A DNA stretch of 11,251 nt from DASZCR01 sp035942915 (GCA_035942915.1 DASZCR010000021.1:1-11251), one strand, 5' to 3'. Positions 1 through 7,101 are shown, counted from the first letter of the stretch. Numbers and translations: made by a program. Notes: generated by a model not told the origin, from the sequence alone.

Positions 1-225
1 GTGACGGCCTGCGGCCTGACGCGCGCCGCGCTCGTGCGCGAACTGGCGCGCGTCCACAGGGGCGGGCATCTGGCAAACCCGCGCGTGCGCGTCGAGCGTG
101 CAGAGCGCGTCTCAATCGAAGTGCTGGAAGGCGAGCCGCTCGGCATCGAAGCCGACGGCGACGTGCGCGGCTGCACGCCCGTCGCACTGCGCGTCATGCC
201 GCGCGCCCTGCGCGTCGTCGTCTGA
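1..225 (+). CDS. Diacylglycerol kinase / YegS-type lipid kinase, C-terminal fragment (5' end outside window)
   Basis: Only the last 74 residues are visible; the reading frame is open to the window edge, so the first codon (GTG) is not a real start. The piece has the pattern of the C-terminal beta-sandwich domain of DagK/YegS/sphingosine-kinase-like enzymes: a run near residues 20-30 reading HLANPRVRVERAERVSIEV, then a substrate-side loop IEADGDVRGCTPVALRV (about residues 48-64), then a short strand RALRVVV at the end. In this family the DGE/DGD-xxG-xxP motif is the usual C-terminal signature. The full enzyme would phosphorylate diacylglycerol or a related lipid with ATP at the membrane. The ATP-binding N-terminal domain lies upstream and cannot be checked. 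The gene converges on the hydrolase at 298-999. Lipid substrate is unknown. Confidence 0.75.
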   Translation: MTACGLTRAALVRELARVHRGGHLANPRVRVERAERVSIEVLEGEPLGIEADGDVRGCTPVALRVMPRALRVVV

Positions 226-300
226 AGAAGGGCTGAAGGATAAAGTTAAAAACTAAGGATGCTTCTGTTCTTTACTTCATCCCTCAGCCATCATTCTTCA
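223..300. terminator. Imperfect inverted repeat between convergent genes, possible bidirectional terminator
   Basis: The left arm starts with the kinase stop codon (TGAAGAAGGGCTGAAGGAT, 223-241). The right arm, read on the minus strand, starts with the hydrolase stop codon (TGAAGAATGATGGCTGAGGG, from 300 down to 281). The arms match except for a three-base insertion and a few mismatches. The loop is AT-rich, with A and T runs on either side (241-252, 268-274). This suits a terminator working in both directions. The stem is imperfect, so it is only a candidate. Confidence 0.4.
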
Positions 301-999
301 TCCGTTGCGCAAGTGTTGACGGAAGAAGTCGAGGGCGCGTCGCCATGCGTCGGCTGAGGCTTGCGGGTCGTGGACGCCGGGACGCGTGTCGTTGAAGAAG
401 GCGTGCTCTGTGCCGGGGTAGATGTGCATCTCTGCCTGTTTGCCGAGCGACTTCAGACGCGTCTCCAACTCGCGGACGGCTTCGGGCGGCACCATCTGGT
501 CGCGCTCGGCGTAGATGCCGAGGACGGGCGCAGAGAGGTCTTCGAGCGGCAGGTTAACCTTCGGATGGATGCCGTAGAAGACGACGCACGCGCCGACCTG
601 CGGGTTCTTACAGGCCGCGTAGAGCGACAGCACGCCGCCCATGCAGAAGCCGATGGTGCCGACGCGTCCGCCACTCTCACTCGTCGCCTCGTGCGCGGCG
701 AGGAAGCGGACGGCTCCTCGCAAATCCTTCTCGGCGCGTTCGATGTCTAAGGCCATCATCAGCTTTCCGGCCTCGTCGGGCGAGGTCGTCTGCTCGCCGT
801 GATAGAGGTCGGGCGCAAGCGCCGTAAAGCCCTCTGCGGCGAAGCGGTCGGCCACGTCCTTGATGTGCGGCACAAGCCCCCACCATTCCTGTATGACGAC
901 GACGCCCGGCCCACGCCCGCTCTCAGGGAGTGAGAGATAGCCCTGTGCCTTTGCGCCGTTGCTCTCGAATTCGACCATCTCACCTTTCGTCTCAGCCAT
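298..999 (-). CDS. Dienelactone hydrolase family protein
   Basis: A 233-residue alpha/beta hydrolase of the dienelactone hydrolase (DLH) family, the normal length for a cytoplasmic single-domain member. The family triad is visible: Cys119 in the nucleophile elbow GFCMGG (117-122), Asp167 in ERDQMVPPE (165-173), and His199 in GTEHAFFND (196-204). Glu38 in QEWWG (37-41) matches the glutamate that activates the cysteine in DLH. The strand GPGVVVIQEWWG and the helix after it fit the fold. The family hydrolyses dienelactones and related esters; the substrate here is unknown, as there are no chlorocatechol-pathway neighbours. A stop codon in frame at 1006-1008 makes the ATG at 997-999 the first possible start. 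A purine-rich GGAGGAGG (complement of 1014-1021) lies 14 bases upstream, a slightly long spacing. The gene is divergent from the bactofilin gene. Confidence 0.92.
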   Translation of the reverse strand: MAETKGEMVEFESNGAKAQGYLSLPESGRGPGVVVIQEWWGLVPHIKDVADRFAAEGFTALAPDLYHGEQTTSPDEAGKLMMALDIERAEKDLRGAVRFLAAHEATSESGGRVGTIGFCMGGVLSLYAACKNPQVGACVVFYGIHPKVNLPLEDLSAPVLGIYAERDQMVPPEAVRELETRLKSLGKQAEMHIYPGTEHAFFNDTRPGVHDPQASADAWRRALDFFRQHLRNG

Positions 1000-1143
1000 C
1001 GCGTCTCAAAGCGCCTCCTCCGCGCGTTCATCTGGCGTCCAAGAATTTTCGTGTTGGCGTGCGGAAAGGTTATTGTGCGCGAGCGCGCGGCGATGTCAAG
1101 CGCAAGGCGGCGCGAAGGAGGAAGGCGCGGCAGCGTAAGGCTG

Positions 1144-1173
1144 TTTACATTGCCGCCCCGGTTGACTTATCAT
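1144..1173 (+). promoter_or_regulatory. Candidate sigma-70 promoter for the bactofilin gene
   Basis: A -35-like TTTACA (1144-1149) and a -10-like TATCAT (1168-1173) are separated by 18 bases, giving a start near 1180 and a leader of about 225 bases. The position in the 406-base divergent gap (1000-1405) is sensible. The leader contains a perfect 7-bp inverted repeat, CGACGTG / CACGTCG, at 1290-1296 and 1305-1311 with an 8-base loop. I see no coding sequence in the gap. The promoter call rests on sequence match alone. Confidence 0.4.
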
Positions 1174-1405
1174 CGGCGCGTTCCGGCACGCGCGCTCGCG
1201 CCATGAGAGAGCGAACGCGCGGACACGGCCACTGTAGCGCCGGCCGGCTCTCCTGACCTATCTCGTTCGGCTTTCATTACCAAGACGAGCGACGTGTCGC
1301 GCGGCACGTCGAAGAAGTTTCCCGCTCTCAAAGCTCAGGTTTTGTCTTCCGGCACGAACTTCGGTTTTGAGGCTTACCGCAACAGTCTTTCAGGGAGAAT
1401 AAGAG

Positions 1406-2170
1406 ATGTTTAGACCGGGCAGGAATCCGAAAGGCGACCAGGCGCACACAGACGACACGGCCGACCACACGCCCCACACTCCGGCTTCAACCTACGGCAG
1501 CAGCAGCAACACCGGCACTTCGACGGGCGCGTCTTCAGGCGGCGTCGGCAGCGGCGGCGGCATGAGCAGTGGCGGCGGCATCGGTAGCAGCAGCAGCAGC
1601 GGCGCGGGCGCTACCTCCGGCACGAGCGACCTCTATCCGTCGTCGGGAGCGACGCCGAACACCTCGCGCGCCGTCACCGAAAGCGAGTCGCTGGCACGCG
1701 ACATCAAGGAGGGCACGCTCTCCGGCTTCGTCGGCAACGGCACGACGCTCACCGGCGAGGCCAACTTCAAGGGCATGCTGCGCGTTGACGGACACCTTTC
1801 GGGACGCGTCTCGTCCACCGACGGCACGCTTATCGTCTCGACCAACGGGCAGGTTGATGCCAACGTCGAAGTCGCCGTCGCGCAAATCTTCGGCACGGTC
1901 AACGGCGACATCATCGCCACGAAGCGCATCGAGATGGGGCGCGTCGCTAAAGTCACGGGCAACATCCAGACGCCCGCGCTCGTCATCGAGAACGGCGCGC
2001 TCTTCGAGGGCAGTTGCCGCATGGTGCAACTCAAAGAGGCGCAGGACAAGGGGCGCCCTTCAGACGGCGCGAAGGCCTCGACATCGCCCGCCTCCGGCTC
2101 GTCGGCCGTGCGCGAGACACAGAGCAGCGCAGGCTCTGATATCGCCAGCGCGAGCGAAGTGGCGAGCTGA
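1406..2170 (+). CDS. Bactofilin (polymer-forming cytoskeletal protein)
   Basis: 254 residues in three parts. Residues 1-105 are a long disordered tail rich in Gly, Ser and Thr. Residues about 106-206 are the bactofilin (DUF583) domain, recognisable from the repeating short beta-strand pattern with GTTLTGEANFKGMLRVDGHLSG (opening), GTLIVSTNGQV, GTVNGDI and NGALFEGSCRM. Residues 207-254 are a second disordered Ser/Ala-rich tail. Bactofilins form a right-handed beta-helix that polymerises without nucleotide into filaments, usually at the inner face of the membrane, in cell shape, polarity or envelope-scaffold roles. The ATG at 1406 follows GGGAG (1393-1397) with an 8-base gap. The N-terminal tail is longer than in many bactofilins; short tails often anchor to membrane, and this polar one has no obvious membrane segment. 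It appears to be a single-gene unit closed by a terminator. Confidence 0.92.
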   Translation: MFRPGRNPKGDQAHTDDTADHTPHTPASTYGSSSNTGTSTGASSGGVGSGGGMSSGGGIGSSSSSGAGATSGTSDLYPSSGATPNTSRAVTESESLARDIKEGTLSGFVGNGTTLTGEANFKGMLRVDGHLSGRVSSTDGTLIVSTNGQVDANVEVAVAQIFGTVNGDIIATKRIEMGRVAKVTGNIQTPALVIENGALFEGSCRMVQLKEAQDKGRPSDGAKASTSPASGSSAVRETQSSAGSDIASASEVAS

Positions 2171-2187
2171 ATCGGGGCGCGGCACGC

Positions 2188-2211
2188 GAATTAAGGGACG
2201 AATTAAGGGAC
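2188..2211 (+). repeat. Two exact tandem copies of a 12-bp unit
   Basis: GAATTAAGGGAC occurs at 2188-2199 and again at 2200-2211, back to back with no spacer. The second copy overlaps the left arm of the bactofilin terminator. Confidence 0.85.
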
Positions 2212-2254
2212 GAAGCTTACTTGCGAGAGCATTGCAGTAAGCTTCGTCCTTTTT
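2205..2254 (+). terminator. Strong intrinsic terminator of the bactofilin gene
   Basis: The left arm GGACGAAGCTTACT (2208-2221) pairs perfectly with AGTAAGCTTCGTCC (2236-2249) around a 14-base loop. The stem extends by three more pairs (one G-T) to 2205 and 2252. A run of five T follows at 2250-2254. It starts about 35 bases after the bactofilin stop codon. Confidence 0.9.
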
Positions 2255-2282
2255 GTCGGCGCACTGTGCAATTTGCTCCTCT

Positions 2283-2308
2283 GCGGCGGGCGATATCGCC
2301 CAAGCCGC
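2283..2308. other. Nested palindrome in the bactofilin-kor intergenic region
   Basis: GGGCGATATCGCCC (2288-2301) is a perfect 14-bp palindrome. It is flanked by GCGGC (2283-2287) and GCCGC (2304-2308), which also pair once a two-base AA bulge is allowed. It lies about 130 bases upstream of the candidate kor promoter and has no T run, so it looks more like a protein-binding dyad than a terminator. The function is unknown. The remainder of the 2256-2603 gap shows no credible gene. Confidence 0.5.
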
Positions 2309-2395
2309 GCGCACAGGTTGCGTTGATTCGGCTCTCGCGCCGAAGGCAGGCACGTTGCTTTGCAAGCCTCGTGGGGGCTTTGCGGAAGCCGCCGC

Positions 2396-2435
2396 CGAGC
2401 CGCTTTAGGCTCGCTGCTGGCTGCTGTGCTACAAT
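2396..2435 (+). promoter_or_regulatory. Candidate promoter with upstream dyad for the kor operon
   Basis: TGCTACAAT (2427-2435) is an extended -10 element (TGN plus TACAAT). The -35 region is poor, as is common when TGN is present. Immediately upstream a 6-bp inverted repeat, CGAGCC (2396-2401) / GGCTCG (2408-2413), covers the place where a -35 would sit, so it could be an operator. The start would be near 2442, leaving a leader of about 160 bases before korA. A small hairpin GATGT-AGGG-ACATC lies in that leader at 2524-2537. Confidence 0.4.
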
Positions 2436-2603
2436 CGCCGTTGAGCGACAACAGTCGACGAAAGCCTCCTAGTCCAACCTCTGTAGACTGTTAGATTGAT
2501 GCTGAACGGAGCGCACAAAGGGTGATGTAGGGACATCGCGTGTATCGACCGCCCGCCCACGTCTGAGTTTCCACCTTCAAGCAAGAGGAATTTTCTAAAG
2601 ACC

Positions 2604-4472
2604 ATGAGCGCCATCATCGAAACTCCGCCCGCCGCCGAGCAGGAGAAAAATTTTGAAGAGATTGAGACCGTCACGATTCGCTTCGCGGGCGACTCCGGTG
2701 ACGGTATGCAGTTGACCGGCACGCAGTTTACGAACACGTCGGCCGTCGTCGGCAACGACATCTCGACGCTGCCCGACTTCCCGGCAGAGATTCGCGCCCC
2801 GGCCGGAAGTCTGCCCGGCGTCTCCGGCTTCCAGTTGAACTTTTCCAGTCAGGACATTCGCACGCCCGGCGACCAGCCGAACGTCCTCGTTGCGATGAAC
2901 CCGGCGGCGCTCAAAGTGAACCTGCCCGACCTCGAAGAAGGCGGCACGGTGATTGTCAACACGGACGAGTTCAACAAAGAGAATCTCAAAAAGGCCAAGT
3001 ACGAAACGAACCCGCTCGAAGACGACACGCTCAAGGGCTACCGCGTCCACCGTCTGCCCATCACGACCTTGAATCTGCGCGCCTTGCAGGAGGCGCAGGT
3101 CGGACTGGGGCGCAAGGAGATGGACAGGTGCAAGAACTTCTTCGCGCTCGGCGTCCTCTACTGGCTCTACGACCGCCCGCTCGAACCGACGCTCAAGTGG
3201 ATTGAGTCGAAGTTCAAGAACAAGCCCGAAGTCCAGAAGGCCAACGAGGTCGCCTTAAAGACCGGCTACAACTTCGCCGATACGACAGAGGTCTTCACCA
3301 CGCACTACACCGTGCGCAAGGCGCAAATCGCGCCCGGCAAGTATCGCAAGATTACGGGCAACGAGGCCACAGCCATCGGCTTCATCACGGCCGCGCAACT
3401 GGCCGGTCGCCCGCTCTTCTACGGCTCGTACCCTATCACTCCGGCCTCCGACATCCTGCACGAACTGGCGCGTCACAAGAATTTCGGCGTCAAAACTTTT
3501 CAGGCTGAGGATGAGATTGCGGCTGTCTGCGCGGCCATCGGCGCATCGTTTGCCGGAGACATCGGGCTGACGGGCACATCCGGCCCCGGCGTCGCGCTCA
3601 AACAGGAAGCCATCGGCCTCGCCGTGATGACGGAACTACCGCTCGTCATCGTCAACGTGCAGCGCGGCGGCCCTTCTACGGGGTTGCCGACGAAGACCGA
3701 ACAGGCAGACCTGTTTCAGGCCGTGTGGGGCAGAAACGGCGAGTGTCCGGCCGTCGTCGTCGCGCCCGCCACGCCCGGCGACTGCTTCCACATGGCGGTC
3801 GAATCCGTGCGCCTCGCCATCCGTTACATGACGCCGGTCTTCTACCTCTCGGACGGCTACCTCGCCAACGGCGCAGAACCCTGGCGCGTGCCCGACATCG
3901 AGAGTCTGCCTGAGATTGAAGTCAAACTGGCGACCGACCCTACGAACTTCCTGCCCTACGCGCGCGACGAGCAGACGCTCGCACGTCCCTACGCGCTGCC
4001 GGGCACGCCGGGACTCGAACACCGCATCGGCGGCATCGAGAAACAACACCTGACGGGCAACGTCAACTACGACCCGGAGAACCACGAGTTCATGGTCAGG
4101 CTGCGTCAGGATAAGATTGACCGCGTGGCGCAGGACATCCCGCCGCTCGAAGTCTTCGGCGAGCCGACGGGCAAGGTGCTCGTCCTCGGTTGGGGTTCAA
4201 CCTACGGTTCGATTACCTCTGCGGTCGAACGTTTACAGGCCGAAGGCAAGTCCGTCTCCAGCGCGCACCTGCGCTATCTCAATCCGTTCCCGTCGAATCT
4301 GGGCGACGTGTTGCGCGGCTTCGAGACGGTGCTCATCCCGGAGATGAATCTCGGCCAACTCTGCACGATGATTCGCGCTCGCTTCCTCGTCGATGCCGTC
4401 GCCTTCTCGAAGGTCAAGGGACGGCCGTTCCAGATTCGCGAAATCATCCGCAAGGTCGAAGAGTACCTGTAA
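2604..4472 (+). CDS. korA: 2-oxoacid:ferredoxin oxidoreductase, fused gamma-alpha subunit (KorA)
   Basis: 622 residues, the length of fused gamma-alpha subunits of two-subunit oxoacid oxidoreductases such as mycobacterial KorA. Residues about 22-215 are the gamma domain, opening with IRFAGDSGDGMQLTG (25-39). Residues about 250-430 are the pyrimidine-binding alpha domain with YPITPAS (276-282), QAEDE (300-304), TGTSGPG (323-329) and QRGGPSTGLPTK (353-364). The rest is the C-terminal transketolase-like domain that ends the alpha chain. With KorB it carries out the CoA-dependent oxidative decarboxylation of 2-oxoglutarate (or another 2-oxoacid) to acyl-CoA, passing electrons to ferredoxin in the cytoplasm. 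It could feed an oxidative TCA cycle or a reductive one. The exact substrate cannot be told from sequence. The ATG at 2604 has AGAGGA at 2584-2589, a rather long 14-base spacing. It is the first gene of a four-gene unit. Confidence 0.93.
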   Translation: MSAIIETPPAAEQEKNFEEIETVTIRFAGDSGDGMQLTGTQFTNTSAVVGNDISTLPDFPAEIRAPAGSLPGVSGFQLNFSSQDIRTPGDQPNVLVAMNPAALKVNLPDLEEGGTVIVNTDEFNKENLKKAKYETNPLEDDTLKGYRVHRLPITTLNLRALQEAQVGLGRKEMDRCKNFFALGVLYWLYDRPLEPTLKWIESKFKNKPEVQKANEVALKTGYNFADTTEVFTTHYTVRKAQIAPGKYRKITGNEATAIGFITAAQLAGRPLFYGSYPITPASDILHELARHKNFGVKTFQAEDEIAAVCAAIGASFAGDIGLTGTSGPGVALKQEAIGLAVMTELPLVIVNVQRGGPSTGLPTKTEQADLFQAVWGRNGECPAVVVAPATPGDCFHMAVESVRLAIRYMTPVFYLSDGYLANGAEPWRVPDIESLPEIEVKLATDPTNFLPYARDEQTLARPYALPGTPGLEHRIGGIEKQHLTGNVNYDPENHEFMVRLRQDKIDRVAQDIPPLEVFGEPTGKVLVLGWGSTYGSITSAVERLQAEGKSVSSAHLRYLNPFPSNLGDVLRGFETVLIPEMNLGQLCTMIRARFLVDAVAFSKVKGRPFQIREIIRKVEEYL

Positions 4473-4490
4473 GTCCGGGGGTCGCAGGCG

Positions 4491-5054
4491 ATGAGTGCCA
4501 CCACCTCTCAGTTGATGACGGCCGACGAACTGCTCAAGCTGCCGCGCGGGCGGTTGCGCTACGAGCTTGTCAACGGAGAACTGAGACAAATGTCGCCTGC
4601 CGGACACAATCACGGACGCATCGCGGCGCGTTTGACCGGCGCGCTCGTCCGTTATGTCGAGGAACATGAACTTGGAGAGGTCTACGCGGCCGAGACCGGA
4701 TTCCTGCTGAGACGCGAGCCTGACACGGTGCTCGCGCCCGGCGTGGCTTACGTCGCGCGTGAACGTGCGGACGCCGTCGGGGAGTCGCGCGGATATTTCC
4801 CCAGCGCGCCGGAACTGGCCGTTGAGGTTCTAAGCCCCAGTGATACGGTGAGGGAGACGGAGGAGAAGGTGTCGGCGTGGTTGGAATATGGGACGAAGTT
4901 AATCTGGGTGGTCAGCCCGAAGCTACGTCACGTCACGGTCTACCGCTCGCTCACGGACATCGAGGTCTTAACCGAGAACGACTCGCTCGACGGAGAGAGG
5001 GTCGTCCCCGGTTTTAGTTATCCGGTCAACGCGCTCTTCGGTAAAAGGAGCTGA
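4491..5054 (+). CDS. Uma2 family (DUF820) restriction-endonuclease-fold protein with an altered active site
   Basis: 187 residues, the typical Uma2/DUF820 length. The N-terminal family helix (TADELLKLPRGRLRYELVNGEL, about 10-31) and the HNHGRIAARL helix are clear. The core has the PD-(D/E)xK layout: strand TVLAPGVAYV (79-88), strand APELAVEVLSP (106-116) with Glu112, and EEKVSAWLEYG (124-134) with Lys126, then IWVVSP. In active members the first strand normally reads PDVAFV; here the aspartate is Gly84 (codon GGC at 4740-4742), so metal binding should be impaired. The gene starts 18 bases after korA in the same direction, with only a weak ribosome site, so translation coupled to korA is likely. 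The biological role of Uma2 proteins is poorly known; many are scattered single genes. Confident on family, not on function. Confidence 0.85.
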   Translation: MSATTSQLMTADELLKLPRGRLRYELVNGELRQMSPAGHNHGRIAARLTGALVRYVEEHELGEVYAAETGFLLRREPDTVLAPGVAYVARERADAVGESRGYFPSAPELAVEVLSPSDTVRETEEKVSAWLEYGTKLIWVVSPKLRHVTVYRSLTDIEVLTENDSLDGERVVPGFSYPVNALFGKRS

Positions 5055-5089
5055 GCAGTAGAGCGCGCAAGGTCGGAAGAGTATTTGTC

Positions 5090-5102
5090 AATTCTGAGAA
5101 TT
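5090..5102. other. AT-rich 13-bp dyad between the Uma2 and membrane-protein genes
   Basis: AATTCT-G-AGAATT is a perfect 6+1+6 dyad in a 68-base gap. It is AT-rich in a GC-rich operon and overlaps a -35-like TTGTCA (5085-5090). No -10 follows at proper spacing. It could be a binding site; no evidence beyond symmetry. Confidence 0.3.
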
Positions 5103-5122
5103 AAATAAGGGGGCAAGGGGTT

Positions 5123-5689
5123 TTGGAAGGTGTGTTGATAGCTATCGGTGTAGTCGCGGTCTTCGCGCTGGTGATTGTTGTCATCGTCTGGTTTCTCAAG
5201 CGTTCTTACGCGAAGTATGCGGAGTTGTGGGGGCGTCTCGCGCCGTTGGTCGGCGGCACGTCGAAGGGCAGTAAGATGACGGGGACTTTCGAGGGGCGGC
5301 CGTTGCGCGCCCGCGTCAACTCCGTCGGCGGCGGCGAAAACAGCGAGACGACCTACTACTTCGAGGTCGTGCTTGAATCGCCGCCGCGCGGCGCGGACTG
5401 GCGCATCACTTACGGCGGCGAGAAGCTGTTCGGCTTCGGAGAGAAACGCTGGCACATCTCTACTAAGGACGAGGGGCTTAAGCAGCGACTCGAACAGGCC
5501 GGAGTGCTCGTCGAGGTCGCGCATTGGGGCAACTATCCCCAACTCGAATACAAAGCGAAGCGCGGCACGCTCGAATACAAGGCGCAAGTTTCGGGGATGT
5601 TCTCCATCCCAGACCGCCCGGAATTTGAGGCGCAACTCGGTCTGCTCTCGCGTCTGGCGCGAATCAACGAGCAGGTCAACGGCGCTTGA
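5123..5689 (+). CDS. Single-pass membrane-anchored protein of unknown function
   Basis: 188 residues that I do not recognise. Residues about 4-25 form one strongly hydrophobic helix (rich in Val, Ile, Ala), followed by a basic KRS. This suits an N-terminal membrane anchor with the rest in the cytoplasm. Residues about 55-150 look like a soluble beta-rich domain, with alternating strands (TGTFEGRPLRARVNSV, TYYFEVVLESPP, QLEYKAKRGTLEYKAQVSG). The C-terminus is a short helix. The start is TTG at 5123, with AAGGGGG (5107-5113) 9 bases ahead; GTG at 5132 or TTG at 5135 are also possible and change only the first few residues. It lies between the Uma2 gene and korB, in the same direction with short gaps (68 and 61 bases), so it is probably co-transcribed with kor. 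No signal-peptidase site or catalytic motif is apparent. Confidence 0.75.
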   Translation: MEGVLIAIGVVAVFALVIVVIVWFLKRSYAKYAELWGRLAPLVGGTSKGSKMTGTFEGRPLRARVNSVGGGENSETTYYFEVVLESPPRGADWRITYGGEKLFGFGEKRWHISTKDEGLKQRLEQAGVLVEVAHWGNYPQLEYKAKRGTLEYKAQVSGMFSIPDRPEFEAQLGLLSRLARINEQVNGA

Positions 5690-5750
5690 ACGGCAGGCAT
5701 CAAAACAGTCTCCGCCTGAGGAGGCGATATCATTTCGAGAGGATTTCAAG

Positions 5751-6911
5751 ATGAGTACGAGCGGTAACGGTGGGAACGGTAACGGCAATCATGTGAGCGA
5801 CGAGCGTGCGGTGCGCAGCATCGGCGGCAACGTGTCGGGCAGCGGCCCCTCGCCTGAGAGCGAGCCGGGTTCGGTCGTGGCGGGCGCGCCCGCGCCGCCG
5901 CCGTCGAAGTTGACGAAGGCAGACTTCGTCTCCGGCCAGGAGGTGCGCTGGTGTCCCGGCTGCGGCGACTACTCAATCTTGAACAACGTGCAGAAGGTGA
6001 TGCCCGAACTCGGCATCCCGCGCGAGAAGATTGTCTTCGTCTCCGGCATCGGCTGTTCGAGCCGCTTCCCCTACTACATGAACACCTATGGCTTCCACTC
6101 GATTCACGGTCGCGCGCCCGCCGTCGCCACCGGCATCAAGACGGCCAACCCAGACCTCAGCGTGTGGGTCATCACCGGCGACGGAGACGCGCTCTCCATC
6201 GGCGGCAACCACTTCATGCACGCCATCCGGCGCAACCTCGACATCAACTTCATCCTCTTCAACAACCGCATCTACGGATTGACGAAGGGGCAGTACAGCC
6301 CGACCTCCGAGATTGGCAAGAAGACCAAGTCAACGCCGATGGGCACGATTGATTATCCGGTCAACCCTGTCTCGCTCGCCATCGCTTCGGAAGCCACTTT
6401 CGTCGCGCGCTCGCTCGACCTCGACGTGAAGCATCTCGGCACCACCGTCGAAGCGGCCGCGCGTCACAAAGGCGTCTCCTTCGTCGAGGTCTATCAGAAC
6501 TGCAACATCTTCAACGACGGCGCGTTTGAATATTTCACAGAGCGCGCCGTGCGTACCGACCGGATGATTTATCTCGAACACGGCCGCCCGATGGTCTTCG
6601 GCAAGGAGCGCAATAAAGGGATACGGATGAACGGCGCACAGCCCGAAGTGGTCGAAATCGGCGGCGAGACGGGACTGACGGAGAACGACCTGCTCGTTCA
6701 CGACGTACACCTCAAAGACCCTTCGGTCGCCTTCATGCTCGCGCGCATGGAGTACCCGGACTTCCCGCAGCCGGTCGGCATCTTCCGCGATGTCGAACGC
6801 GAAACCTACGAAGACATGCTCGCCGCGCAAATCGAACAGGCCATCGCGCGACAGGGCGCGGGCAGCCTCGAACGACTCATCAACAGCGGCGACATGTGGA
6901 CGGTCGAATAA
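5751..6911 (+). CDS. korB: 2-oxoacid:ferredoxin oxidoreductase beta subunit (KorB)
   Basis: 386 residues. After a Gly/Asn/Ser/Pro-rich tail (1-53) the beta subunit begins with FVSGQEVRWCPGCGDYSIL. The thiamine diphosphate/magnesium motif is GDGDALSIGGNHFMHAIRRN (143-162), ending in ILFNN (168-172). The four cysteines that ligate the [4Fe-4S] cluster in archaeal two-subunit enzymes are matched here by Cys68, Cys71, Cys102 and Cys251, with nearly the same spacing as in Sulfolobus. The C-terminal part (about 275-386) matches the beta C-terminal extension of mycobacterial-type KorB. KorB carries out decarboxylation and electron transfer, with KorA completing the enzyme. The ATG at 5751 has GAGAGGA (5737-5743) with a 7-base gap. 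An open frame back to 5373 exists but overlaps the membrane-protein gene and is not used. No separate delta or ferredoxin gene is present nearby. Confidence 0.93.
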   Translation: MSTSGNGGNGNGNHVSDERAVRSIGGNVSGSGPSPESEPGSVVAGAPAPPPSKLTKADFVSGQEVRWCPGCGDYSILNNVQKVMPELGIPREKIVFVSGIGCSSRFPYYMNTYGFHSIHGRAPAVATGIKTANPDLSVWVITGDGDALSIGGNHFMHAIRRNLDINFILFNNRIYGLTKGQYSPTSEIGKKTKSTPMGTIDYPVNPVSLAIASEATFVARSLDLDVKHLGTTVEAAARHKGVSFVEVYQNCNIFNDGAFEYFTERAVRTDRMIYLEHGRPMVFGKERNKGIRMNGAQPEVVEIGGETGLTENDLLVHDVHLKDPSVAFMLARMEYPDFPQPVGIFRDVERETYEDMLAAQIEQAIARQGAGSLERLINSGDMWTVE

Positions 6912-6940
6912 GGCCGCAGGTCAAAGTTCGGAAATCTAGA

Positions 6941-6986
6941 GACGAAGGGCGAGCGCCGACAGCAAGGCGCTCGCCCTTCATCTTTT
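6941..6986 (+). terminator. Strong intrinsic terminator of the kor operon
   Basis: GAAGGGCGAGCGCC (6944-6957) pairs perfectly with GGCGCTCGCCCTTC (6966-6979) around an 8-base loop. Two further pairs follow past one mismatch, then TTTT at 6983-6986. It starts 30 bases after the korB stop codon. Confidence 0.88.
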
Positions 6987-6987
6987 C

Positions 6988-7044
6988 GCGCGGGGCGCGC
7001 GCTCTGTGTGCGCCGCCCACCTGTGACGCACGCGCGCCCCGCGC
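6988..7044. repeat. Perfect 14-bp GC-only inverted repeat just after the kor terminator
   Basis: GCGCGGGGCGCGCG (6988-7001) and CGCGCGCCCCGCGC (7031-7044) are exact inverted copies separated by 29 bases. The repeat starts one base after the terminator T run. No T run follows, so it is not itself a standard terminator. It resembles REP-like intergenic palindromes in form. Whether copies occur elsewhere cannot be seen here. Confidence 0.6.
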
Positions 7045-7092
7045 TCGTCGTCCCGCTCCGCGCAGGACAACTTCGCCCCCCACCCGACACTC

Positions 7093-7101
7093 TGCTATCA
7101 T
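7093..7101 (+). promoter_or_regulatory. Possible extended -10 element upstream of the XRE gene (distal)
   Basis: TGCTATCAT (7093-7101) has the same TGN-TATNAT form as the candidate kor promoter. The -35 side is poor. If used, it would give a leader of about 190 bases carrying the structures at 7128-7184 and 7283-7300. Confidence 0.25.

Noticed and set aside
5373..5750. N-terminal extension of korB from an upstream start at 5373
   Set aside because: It overlaps most of the membrane-protein gene in another frame, reads as Arg/Ser-rich out-of-frame text, and the ATG at 5751 has a good ribosome site.
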